Source: Atopobium deltae
Lineage (GTDB): Bacteria; Actinomycetota; Coriobacteriia; Coriobacteriales; Atopobiaceae
Assembly (NCBI RefSeq): GCF_001552785.1
Contig: NZ_KQ959487.1
Span: forward strand, 208,450 to 272,449
Length of the DNA stretch: 64,000 bases
Direction: 5' to 3'
In this document: positions 10,152 through 17,899 of the stretch, piece after piece
Position numbering within the stretch: position 1 is the stretch's first letter
Layout of the letters: every line of letters starts with the position of its first letter
Position numbers and translations under genes: made by a program
Notes under the pieces: model-generated
What the model was told of the DNA's origin: nothing
Seen by the model: the letters and a program-made list of their open reading frames with translations, nothing else
The model's database searches: none

Positions 10152-12173
10152 CTACTCCGCGCCAAGTTCATCAAGCTGCTTGAGCCACAGCTCTGCTACC
10201 GCGTCCGAAGGTATGCGCAAGTCTCCGCGTGGCGATACCGCCACAGAGCCTACCTTAGGTCCGTCAGGCAAACAACTACGCTTGAACTGCTGCTGGAAGA
10301 AGCGCTTATAGAAAACGCGTAGCCAGTGCAGAATGGTGGTCTTATCATACGCGGTATGCGTGAACGCCTGACCTTTTGCGACAACAGCCCCGCGAGCGGC
10401 GACACACGCGCTGGAACCCGCACGACTCGCGCCCGAAGACGAGCAAAACGCATGGCACGCTAGACGATAAATCTTTGCGGGGATAAAACCGTAGCGAAGC
10501 ACATAGTACAGGAAGAAATCGTGCAGCTCATAGGGCCCCACCACCTCTTCCGTCTTTTGCGCAATGCTTCCATCAGCACTCGCGGGCAAAAGCTCGGGTG
10601 AAACAGGCGTCGCAACAATATCCAGCAGCACGGCCGAGAGCTCCTCCGACTCACACACATCGGCCACATAATCCACCAGATGGCGCACCAGCGTCTTGGG
10701 CACGGAGGCATTCGGCGCATACATAGACATGTGGTCACCGTTATAGGTGGCCCAACCAAGTGCCAGCTCCGACAGGTCGCCCGTGCCCACTACCAGTGCC
10801 GATTCGCGATTTGCAATGTCCATCAGCACCTGCGTGCGCTCGCGCGCCTGCGCGTTTTCGTACGTCACATCGTGGATATTCTCGTCATGGCCAATATCGG
10901 CAAAATGCTGGCGCACGGCATCCACGATCGAAACCTCCAGCAAGCTCGACCCTACCGCCTGACTCAGCTCGCAGGCATTCGTATGCGTGCGCTCGGTCGT
11001 GCCAAAGCCCGGCATCGTCACCGCAAGAATACCCTCATGATCGAGGTCGAGAAGATCAAACGCTCGCGCACACACCAGCAACGCGAGGGTGGAATCAAGG
11101 CCGCCCGAAAGCCCTACAACCACGCGTTGAGACCCCGTGTGCATAAGACGTTTTGCCAGGCCATGCGCCTGAATTTCAAAGATTTCCTCACAGCGCTGCT
11201 GGCGCTTCTCACCAGAAGAAGGCACAAAGGGGTGCGGATCGACGTATCGCGTGAGCGTCACGTCGGCAAGCGCAAGGTCAAAAGTCGTGGTGACAAAGCC
11301 TTGCGAACGTGGGTCTACCTGTGTTGTAAAGGTCGAAACGCGGCGGCGATCGGCAACTAGGCGCTCGATATCGATCTGAGCTATGGCTATATGCGCACCA
11401 AAAGGCTGCGTCTGTGCCAACAGCGCGCCATTCTCGCAAATCAAATTATGACCGCCAAAGACGAGGTCCGTGGTGGACTCTTCCCAACCAGCACTGGCAT
11501 AGACATACCCCGCAGCAAGGCGCGCACTTTGGCTCGTCACCAGCAAGCGGCGGTACGCGCTCTTCCCCACCACCTCGGGAGAGGCAGACAGGTTAGCAAT
11601 GAGTGTCGCGCCAGCAAGCGCGGCCTGCGTTGAAGGAGGTTGCGCGATCCACAAGTCTTCGCAGAGCTCCACCGCAAGGCATACGTCGGGATTGCTGACT
11701 ACCGAGAAGAGCTGGCGCGTGCCAAAGGGGACCTGTTGCGCTCCCGCAAATGCTATGGACGAAACCTCTTGTGGTCCCGCTGTAAAATGACGCGCCTCAT
11801 AAAACTCATTGTAGTTGGGTACCGCCTGCTTGGGCACAAGTCCCAGCAACCGTCCCGCACTAAAAACAGCTGCGCAATTATAGAGCTTTTGCTGCACAAC
11901 CACAGGGAGTCCGACGCAAATGCAGGTTTCAAGATCGCTGGTCTTATCGATAAGGTCGCGCAAAGCTTGTTGCGCCGCATCGAGCAAGGTTTCTTGCCAA
12001 AACAGATCTGCGCAGGTATAGCCCGTCAAACCGAGTTCGGGAAGGATGATAAACTGCGCACCTACCTGATAGGCCTCGCGAATGCTCGCAAGGGTTTGCT
12101 CAGTATTGTAGGCAACGTCGGCAACGCGCAGATGTGGTGTTACTGCCGCTACGGTGATAAAACCGTCCTTCAT
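10152..12173 (-). CDS. nadE: Glutamine-dependent NAD(+) synthetase
   Basis: The 673-residue protein joins two domains. Residues 1-270 form a nitrilase-type glutaminase with the catalytic triad visible: Glu in ILPELGLTG, Lys in VPKQAVPNYNEF and Cys in AVELCEDLW. From about residue 350 comes the synthetase domain with the ATP pyrophosphatase loop SGGLDSTLAL and the GTGDLSELALGWATYNGDH segment. It amidates nicotinic acid adenine dinucleotide to NAD in the cytoplasm using glutamine. The start at MKDGFITVAAV follows AAGGGA; a 24-residue upstream extension is possible but lacks a site. Two copies of the dispersed motif (11049 and 11940) lie within it. Confidence 0.95.
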   Translation of the reverse strand: MKDGFITVAAVTPHLRVADVAYNTEQTLASIREAYQVGAQFIILPELGLTGYTCADLFWQETLLDAAQQALRDLIDKTSDLETCICVGLPVVVQQKLYNCAAVFSAGRLLGLVPKQAVPNYNEFYEARHFTAGPQEVSSIAFAGAQQVPFGTRQLFSVVSNPDVCLAVELCEDLWIAQPPSTQAALAGATLIANLSASPEVVGKSAYRRLLVTSQSARLAAGYVYASAGWEESTTDLVFGGHNLICENGALLAQTQPFGAHIAIAQIDIERLVADRRRVSTFTTQVDPRSQGFVTTTFDLALADVTLTRYVDPHPFVPSSGEKRQQRCEEIFEIQAHGLAKRLMHTGSQRVVVGLSGGLDSTLALLVCARAFDLLDLDHEGILAVTMPGFGTTERTHTNACELSQAVGSSLLEVSIVDAVRQHFADIGHDENIHDVTYENAQARERTQVLMDIANRESALVVGTGDLSELALGWATYNGDHMSMYAPNASVPKTLVRHLVDYVADVCESEELSAVLLDIVATPVSPELLPASADGSIAQKTEEVVGPYELHDFFLYYVLRYGFIPAKIYRLACHAFCSSSGASRAGSSACVAARGAVVAKGQAFTHTAYDKTTILHWLRVFYKRFFQQQFKRSCLPDGPKVGSVAVSPRGDLRIPSDAVAELWLKQLDELGAE

Positions 12174-12292
12174 GGGACTTCCCTTCGCCTTGGATGTGGT
12201 GAGCGGGCGCTTCGTGGCGCTGGTTGGAGCATCTGTCAAGAGCACGATATTCTCGGCAGATGGTCGGACAACTCGTCGAGGCTAGACTTGAG

Positions 12293-13942
12293 CTAAGCCT
12301 CAAACACGATGCGGCCTTGCACGGCCGTCATTTTTGCATGCGCCTGTTGCAGCTGGTCATCCTTACAGCTTACAAGATTAGTATCCCACACGACAAGGTC
12401 GGCGTACTGGCCCTCCTGCAAGGTTCCCAACTCGTGGCTTCTGCCCACCGCGCAGGCACTGCCATAGCTATACGCTTTGATCGCTGCGACGCGTCCCAAG
12501 GCATGCTCGGGATACCAGCCGCCGTCGGGCTCGTGCGTCGTAGGAGTTTTGCGTGCGCATGCGGTATACAGCACATCCATCGAGGTCGGAGGCACGACGG
12601 GAGCGTCGGTGCCAAAGGCCATGGTCACGCCCTGCTGCTCCATCTGGTCAAAGGGCCACATGCGAGCAGCGCGCTTCTCGCCCAGGTCACGGGCGGCCTG
12701 CGTAATATCAATCGTGATATGCGGCGGCTGCATGGAGGCAACCACGCCCGCGGCGGCAAAACGAGCTATGTTTGCGGGATCAATATCTTCTATATGCTCC
12801 ATCGTAAAGCAACCCTGTTTGGGAGCACCATAGCGCTTATGTGCCTCTTCAAAAATCGATAAGGCCTGTGCCACCGCCTCGTCACCAATGGTGTGAATGC
12901 GCACGCCATGCCCTGCCTTGGCAGCTTTGAGTACCAGTTCATGCATTCGCTCGGGCGCGATGGTGGGACGACCTACATCATGAGGACAACGCGGATTGCG
13001 GTAGGGCTCGGAGCACCACGCGGTATGTTGACTGCTTACGCCATCAAAAAATTGTTTGAATCCAGGCGCGCGCAAAAGCGGGGTCTGGCAGCGTGCCTGC
13101 AGGGTTTCCAAATTGGAAAGATCGTCGGTGAGCGTCGGGAACATATGTACACGCACGTTGAGTTTGTCGTCAGCCCCGAGCGCCTCGTAAACCTCGGGAT
13201 TGATGCCGTCGGCACCAGCGATAAGCGACAGCGCCATATCGCACACACTCGTCACGCCCATCGCATTGAGCTTGGCAAAGTAGCTCGTGTAAATCTCTTT
13301 GAGCTCGTTGGTGGCAAAGCTCGACAAAATACGTGCCACGTATTTCATGCCTGCAGCTTCGCGGATAACCCCAGTGAGCTCGCCGGACTCATCGCGATCA
13401 AAGCTTCCGCCCGCGGGAGGCTGCGTGTCGTTAGTAATGCCCAGCTCACGCAAGCCGCAGCTATTCACCCACAGGGTATGGGCGTCGCCCGAGTACATCG
13501 CAACGGGACGATCAGGAAACGCCTTGTCCAACGACGCCTTGGTGGGAACGATGCGCGGAGTCCAAAGGGCTTCTCGCCAGCCGTGACTCACAAGCCAGCC
13601 CGTTTGAGGACGCGTTTGTGCGAAGGCAACCATGTGCTCCACACAATCCTGCTCGCTCGTACCAGCATACTCGCATGCGAGCTTTGAGGGAAAGAGCGCT
13701 GCATGAAAGACGTGCTGGTGGGAGTCGTGAAAGCCTGGGCAGATAAAATTGTCGAGCGCATCATAGACGACGGGGGTGTCTGATTCTGGCTGTGAGGCCT
13801 GCTGTGCAAACTGCGCGATGGCCTCGCGAGGCAAAATTGCTGCGATGCGTCCATCTTTGATGACAAGGGTTGCGGGCACATCGGGTTTCTCAGCAGAAAG
13901 AAAGACGTGGTTAGAAGAGATGACCTGCAGCTGTGGTTTCAT
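12293..13942 (-). CDS. Metal-dependent amidohydrolase, family 3 (YtcJ-like)
   Basis: This 549-residue protein has the amidohydrolase fold. The paired metal ligands sit in ICPGFHDSHQHVFH near residue 70, and further ligands lie in MEHIED, the HTIGDEAV stretch and the FGTDAPVVPP strand late in the barrel. Relatives hydrolyse N-formyl or N-acyl bonds and related amides; the substrate here cannot be read from sequence. GAGGAG precedes the ATG. The gene starts 2 bases after the ABC ATPase stop, so it is probably co-transcribed with the amino-acid transporter and may process the imported compound. Confidence 0.82.
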   Translation of the reverse strand: MKPQLQVISSNHVFLSAEKPDVPATLVIKDGRIAAILPREAIAQFAQQASQPESDTPVVYDALDNFICPGFHDSHQHVFHAALFPSKLACEYAGTSEQDCVEHMVAFAQTRPQTGWLVSHGWREALWTPRIVPTKASLDKAFPDRPVAMYSGDAHTLWVNSCGLRELGITNDTQPPAGGSFDRDESGELTGVIREAAGMKYVARILSSFATNELKEIYTSYFAKLNAMGVTSVCDMALSLIAGADGINPEVYEALGADDKLNVRVHMFPTLTDDLSNLETLQARCQTPLLRAPGFKQFFDGVSSQHTAWCSEPYRNPRCPHDVGRPTIAPERMHELVLKAAKAGHGVRIHTIGDEAVAQALSIFEEAHKRYGAPKQGCFTMEHIEDIDPANIARFAAAGVVASMQPPHITIDITQAARDLGEKRAARMWPFDQMEQQGVTMAFGTDAPVVPPTSMDVLYTACARKTPTTHEPDGGWYPEHALGRVAAIKAYSYGSACAVGRSHELGTLQEGQYADLVVWDTNLVSCKDDQLQQAHAKMTAVQGRIVFEA

Positions 13943-13944
13943 GA

Positions 13945-14856
13945 TTACTCCTCGGTAGATGAAGCGATAGCATCGCTCGAAGCGATAGCATCGCTCGATG
14001 CGTTGGTATCTTCCAGATAGCGCGCCAAAAATTCGCGCGTACGCTCGTGCGCGGGATTCGTAAAGAGCGTATGCGGATCGCCCTGCTCGGCAATCACGCC
14101 TTTGTCCATGAAGAGCACCTTGTCCGAGACGTTTTTAGCAAAATCCATTTCATGTGTGACCACTACCATGGTCATGCCCTGGGCCGCGAGGTTGCGCATG
14201 ACATTAAGCACTTCGCCGACGATTTCGGGGTCAAGTGCGCTGGTCGGCTCATCAAAAAGCATGAGCTCGGGCTCCATGCATAGAGCGCGCGCGATGGCGA
14301 CACGTTGCTTTTGACCGCCCGAAAGCGAGCTAACCGACGCTTTTGCGAAGTCTACAAGCCCCACAGCTTCAAGGTGCTCAAGCGCCACTCGTTCGGCTTT
14401 GTCCTTGGACATTTTTTTGAGGACCGTTGGCGCCAAAGTGCAGTTATCCAGCACGTTAAGATTGTTGAACAGGTTAAAGCCCTGAAACACCATGCCAATT
14501 TTTTCGCGGAGTTTATCGACATTCACGTGGCGAGCCGCCAGATCCTGCCCATGGAACCACACGTGGCCCGAATTGGGCGTTTCGAGCAGATTAATGCAGC
14601 GCAGCAGGGTCGACTTGCCGCTTCCCGAGGTACCAATGATGGTTACCACCTCGCGCGGCATAACCTCAAGGTCAATGTCTTTGAGCACCTCGTGGGTGCC
14701 AAAACTTTTACGAAGGTTCTCGATTTTAATAACGGGTGTTACCTGCGCGTCGCGTGTGGCGTTCGCATCCTGCACGCCATTCTCGGCACCAGCCTCCGCA
14801 CCCGCAGCCTCGGCGGCCGCCGTACGAGACGGACGAAAACTACGAGATGTCACCAT
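13945..14856 (-). CDS. Polar amino-acid ABC transporter, ATP-binding protein
   Basis: The ATPase core follows the GlnQ/HisP pattern: Walker A in [12 protein letters not shown]-loop in [10 protein letters not shown], signature LSGGQKQR and Walker [15 protein letters not shown], then the H-loop in VVVTHEMDF. It powers the permease encoded just upstream. Compared with typical 240-residue members, it has an N-terminal extension of about 40 residues rich in Ala, Glu and Asn. Its C-terminal SSDAIA repeat comes from a tandem duplication of about 18 bases near 13966-14001. The ATG overlaps the permease stop (TAATG), implying coupled translation. Confidence 0.93.
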   Translation of the reverse strand: MVTSRSFRPSRTAAAEAAGAEAGAENGVQDANATRDAQVTPVIKIENLRKSFGTHEVLKDIDLEVMPREVVTIIGTSGSGKSTLLRCINLLETPNSGHVWFHGQDLAARHVNVDKLREKIGMVFQGFNLFNNLNVLDNCTLAPTVLKKMSKDKAERVALEHLEAVGLVDFAKASVSSLSGGQKQRVAIARALCMEPELMLFDEPTSALDPEIVGEVLNVMRNLAAQGMTMVVVTHEMDFAKNVSDKVLFMDKGVIAEQGDPHTLFTNPAHERTREFLARYLEDTNASSDAIASSDAIASSTEE

Positions 14857-16397
14857 TATTTTTCCTCCTCCCAGAAAGCATCCTTGTTGCGCTTATCGAC
14901 CACCTTAAACGTGTGGGCGATCTTCTCTTGCGCCGTCTTCAGGAATTTTTTCTTTTCTTGGGTGGTTGTATGCTCATGCATCCACGCATCTTTTTGCGCC
15001 TGCTGCGCGTCTTTTTTGCGCTGCGCCTCGGCCTTTTTCGCCGCACGCATATGAGCTTTCATTTCGGCACGCGCACGTTTCCGTGCGAGCTCCTCGGGCG
15101 TCAACGCCTGTACCTCCACCTTGCGAGGATCGGCTTGGGCCCCCGCCACACCCTGCGTGTGGATCATATCCGATGTCGATAAGACCAATCCAGGCGACGG
15201 CACTTCCATGCGCCGTGCCAGCGCGCTCAAAATTCTTGATGCGATCATCGTCAACACAAGGTAACACAGGGTGGCGACGGCATAGACCTCCAGCTGACGA
15301 TAATAAATGCCCGCGACCGTCGTGGTAGCAAACATCAGGTCAAACACGCCGATGACCGATAAGACCGACGAGTCCTTAATATTGACAACGAGCTCGTTGG
15401 AAAGCGCGGGGATCGCATTTTTGATGCCCTGCGGAAACACAACGCGCGTCATCGATTGCCATTGCGATAAGCCCAACGAACGCGCCGCCTCATTCTGGCC
15501 CTTATCGACAGCCTCGATGCCACCGCGAAGGACCTCCATCATGTACGCGGTTGAGTTCAACGAAATCGTTACGAGGCCAGCCACAAAGGTGGACCACAGC
15601 GCGCCTACCTCAGCCGCCGTCATACCACCCGAGCGCAAAATCGAAAAGCCCGCAAAGTAAATGAGCAGCGACTGCACCATCATCGGGGTGCCGCGCACGA
15701 CCGCCGAATAAAACTTCGCGAACCACACGCCCACCGTCTTCAAAAAGCGGACAAAATCGTTGTCGGGGCGGTCGATTTGTTGCGTGCGCAAAAATACCAG
15801 CAGCACCGCTAAGAAAAATGCGATGATCGTACCAAAGAGTGCCAGTTCAATGGTGGCGAGAATACCGCGCAAAAAGACGCCTCTCCCCTGGTACACCATG
15901 TAAATAGCCCCTGGCAAAAAGCCTTGCGGATTCGCATCGGCTCGCACGCTGCCCGCCACAATAAAGGCGAAGCTCACGACAATGCGGTCGATACAAAAAA
16001 TCAGAGTGATGCCCAACACGAGCATTGCGTACAAGCGCACAAAACTCTTGAGTGGCTCTTTGACAAAAATGGACGTCCTCGCGTAATCGCGCCAACTCAC
16101 GAGCTTATTGAGCAACGCAAACGATGCCAGTCCCAAAAAAGCGAGGAGCACATAGTATAAGATGCACTCAAACGAATAAAATGGCGCCAAAAAACTCCAC
16201 GGACTACGAACCTGGCTCGAAAGCCACATTCCAATACCAGCAACAACACTGGTACTTAAAAAAACGTACCGATGGTCTGCGGCAAGAAAACGCACAATGG
16301 GTGAGGCAGGTGCCTCATCGGGGATCGCAGCAGACGCCTTGGTAGTCACCGCGGCGGTCCTAGCTGGAAGTGGTTCTTCGCCTTGTTGATTATTCAT
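14856..16397 (-). CDS. Polar amino-acid ABC transporter, permease with long basic C-terminal tail
   Basis: The 513-residue protein carries a HisM/GlnP-type permease core (about residues 175-400). It has [17 protein letters not shown], then [16 protein letters not shown] and the EAA loop [22 protein letters not shown] that docks to the ATPase. Two or three additional membrane segments precede the core. After the last membrane helix come about 110 residues rich in Lys, Ala, Arg and Gln, probably helical and cytoplasmic; usual permeases of this family end there. SD AGGGGAA precedes ATG. A dispersed motif at 15177 falls exactly at the junction between core and tail (LVLSTSD). Confidence 0.9.
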   Translation of the reverse strand: MNNQQGEEPLPARTAAVTTKASAAIPDEAPASPIVRFLAADHRYVFLSTSVVAGIGMWLSSQVRSPWSFLAPFYSFECILYYVLLAFLGLASFALLNKLVSWRDYARTSIFVKEPLKSFVRLYAMLVLGITLIFCIDRIVVSFAFIVAGSVRADANPQGFLPGAIYMVYQGRGVFLRGILATIELALFGTIIAFFLAVLLVFLRTQQIDRPDNDFVRFLKTVGVWFAKFYSAVVRGTPMMVQSLLIYFAGFSILRSGGMTAAEVGALWSTFVAGLVTISLNSTAYMMEVLRGGIEAVDKGQNEAARSLGLSQWQSMTRVVFPQGIKNAIPALSNELVVNIKDSSVLSVIGVFDLMFATTTVAGIYYRQLEVYAVATLCYLVLTMIASRILSALARRMEVPSPGLVLSTSDMIHTQGVAGAQADPRKVEVQALTPEELARKRARAEMKAHMRAAKKAEAQRKKDAQQAQKDAWMHEHTTTQEKKKFLKTAQEKIAHTFKVVDKRNKDAFWEEEK

Positions 16398-16564
16398 TTT
16401 GTATTCCCCTTATTAGAATGCAATCTGAAACTTGCAAAACCTTGCATTGGTAACGCACAAACTGGTCGCGCACAGCAGCTGGTCACATGCAAAACGCGCA
16501 GCACAACGGCAAAGCCCACGCACAAATGGGAAAGCTCACGCGCCACGCATGGCAGCACAAACGC

Positions 16565-16586
16565 CTCGAGCGCTCAAACGCTCGAG
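16565..16586. promoter_or_regulatory. Perfect inverted repeat between binding-protein and permease genes
   Basis: CTCGAGCG at 16565-16572 and CGCTCGAG at 16579-16586 form an 8-bp stem with a 6-base loop in the 213-base gap between the solute-binding lipoprotein gene and the permease gene. No T-run follows. It may lower readthrough or stabilise the upstream mRNA so that more binding protein than permease is made (inference). Confidence 0.5.
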
Positions 16587-16610
16587 AAACAGCTGCACTA
16601 CCCCTGCGTA

Positions 16611-17582
16611 TTACGTTGGTTGCCGATCAATGCACGCATCAAAAATTTCTTTGCGCCTATCGAGCGATACTCCTTTAAAAATCTTATTAAGTTTGGCAAG
16701 AAGCTCGTCCTGACCCTTCTTAATGCCTGCGTTACAGGGGATGGTCTCTTTAAAGCCTTCTCCCTTGGCAAACGAAACGGCAACAAGATTGGGATTGACG
16801 CGTAAAAGTCCTTTTTCATTCTCGGTATTAAAGGTAATGGCATCGCAAGTACCTTGATTGAGTTGAGAGAGTTGCGAGGGCACCGACTCAACAGGTGTAA
16901 GGTGTTTTACCTGCGGAATCTCGTCAATAACGGTGTCGAGCAAAGTGTCTTTTTGGCCAAGTACCGCCGCGCCCGAAAAATCTTTAAGCGAGCGCGCCGA
17001 TGCGTAACGAGAGTCCTTTTTCACGAGCAGACCAAAGCCACCCTCAAAATACGGATCAGAAAAATCAATAGCTTGACGGCGCTCATCGGTTGTCGACATG
17101 CCCGCCATAATAATATCGATCTGACCGTGGTTCAGCGCGTCGATAAGCCCCGAAAAGGCCATCTTCACAGCGACTGCTTCCAGGCCAAATGCCTTCGCGA
17201 CAATTTTGGCAAACTGCACGTCGTAGCCATCAGCATAAGCGCCTTGCACATTTTGGATGGGGATGGTCGTGTCGGATGCGGTGGAAGTTTGCCAGTTATA
17301 TGGCGCGTATGCAGCTTCCATGCCTACACGAATAATTTTGCCATCGCCAAAGGAAATGCCGTGCGATTTTTTCTTGGGATTTTTTAATAAATCAACAGTA
17401 CCTTCTGGTGCGGGACCACAACCCGCTAATAAGGAAAGACCAGTGGTAGTTATGAGCAACGTGCCAGAAAGCGTAAGAAACGTACGCCGAGAAAACATAT
17501 GGGGACCAGCGGTGGGTAGCACCCGGTATGACGTGTTTGGCGCAGATCTATGTGACGAACCATCATTTTTGCTATGAGACAT
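16611..17582 (-). CDS. Polar amino-acid ABC transporter, substrate-binding lipoprotein
   Basis: The 323-residue precursor has a signal peptide with SRRTFLTLSG and a lipobox ending LLAGC, so it is predicted to be lipid-anchored outside the membrane. The twin arginines suggest possible Tat export. The mature part is an SBP_bac_3-type protein: IIRVGMEAAYAPYNW near its start, a GLIDALNHGQIDIIMAGMSTTDERRQAIDFSDPYF hallmark segment and a late NLVAVSFAKGEGFKE stretch. Ligand specificity is unknown. The start MSHSKNDGS was chosen by an AAGGAAG site; the signal peptide proper begins about 28 residues later at MFSRRTF. It heads the transporter operon. Confidence 0.9.
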   Translation of the reverse strand: MSHSKNDGSSHRSAPNTSYRVLPTAGPHMFSRRTFLTLSGTLLITTTGLSLLAGCGPAPEGTVDLLKNPKKKSHGISFGDGKIIRVGMEAAYAPYNWQTSTASDTTIPIQNVQGAYADGYDVQFAKIVAKAFGLEAVAVKMAFSGLIDALNHGQIDIIMAGMSTTDERRQAIDFSDPYFEGGFGLLVKKDSRYASARSLKDFSGAAVLGQKDTLLDTVIDEIPQVKHLTPVESVPSQLSQLNQGTCDAITFNTENEKGLLRVNPNLVAVSFAKGEGFKETIPCNAGIKKGQDELLAKLNKIFKGVSLDRRKEIFDACIDRQPT

Positions 17583-17819
17583 TTCTTCCTTCTTTCTAGC
17601 AAAAAAGTGTGTTATCCCTTCCGCATACACAGCCGAAGAAAACCCATTTTTCTTCCCCTTGCAAACAATGCGTGAAAGCTCTGCATGTTATTACGCTAGT
17701 GTAGCGATCTTTTGGGCCAAAAACGATTAAATTTTATAAACGGTCATATACCGTTAATAGACGGTAGCAAAAATAAGCTATTTTCGATTTTATTGTGCGA
17801 TTCAAGCGATTGCCCGTGC
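17583..17819 (-). promoter_or_regulatory. Promoter region of the ABC transporter with palindromic operator candidate
   Basis: This region upstream of the binding-lipoprotein gene is AT-rich. It contains the perfect palindrome AACGGT-CATAT-ACCGTT at 17739-17755, and a further ACGGTA half-site at 17761-17766. The arrangement resembles a dimeric repressor site. No gene is seen here. Confidence 0.45.
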
Positions 17820-17899
17820 GAGTTTCTCGCTAGCCACGTGATCTTATCGCCAGGCGCGTGATCTTCTCGTCGAGCGCTCGATCTTATCGCCAAGATTTC
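17820..17899. repeat. Tandem array of four 20-bp units carrying the dispersed 10-mer
   Basis: Units begin at 17820, 17840, 17860 and 17880, exactly 20 bases apart. The last three open with GATCTTATCG, GATCTTCTCG and GATCTTATCG; the first is a degenerate GAGTTTCTCG. The other half of each unit is GC-rich and variable. The last unit includes the stop codon of the tsaBD fusion on the minus strand (CGA TAA GATC). The array lies between the end of that gene and the promoter region of the ABC transporter. Confidence 0.8.

Noticed and set aside
17820..17899. Possible CRISPR array
   Set aside because: Units are only 20 bases in all with no distinct spacers of 30 or more bases, and no cas genes are nearby.
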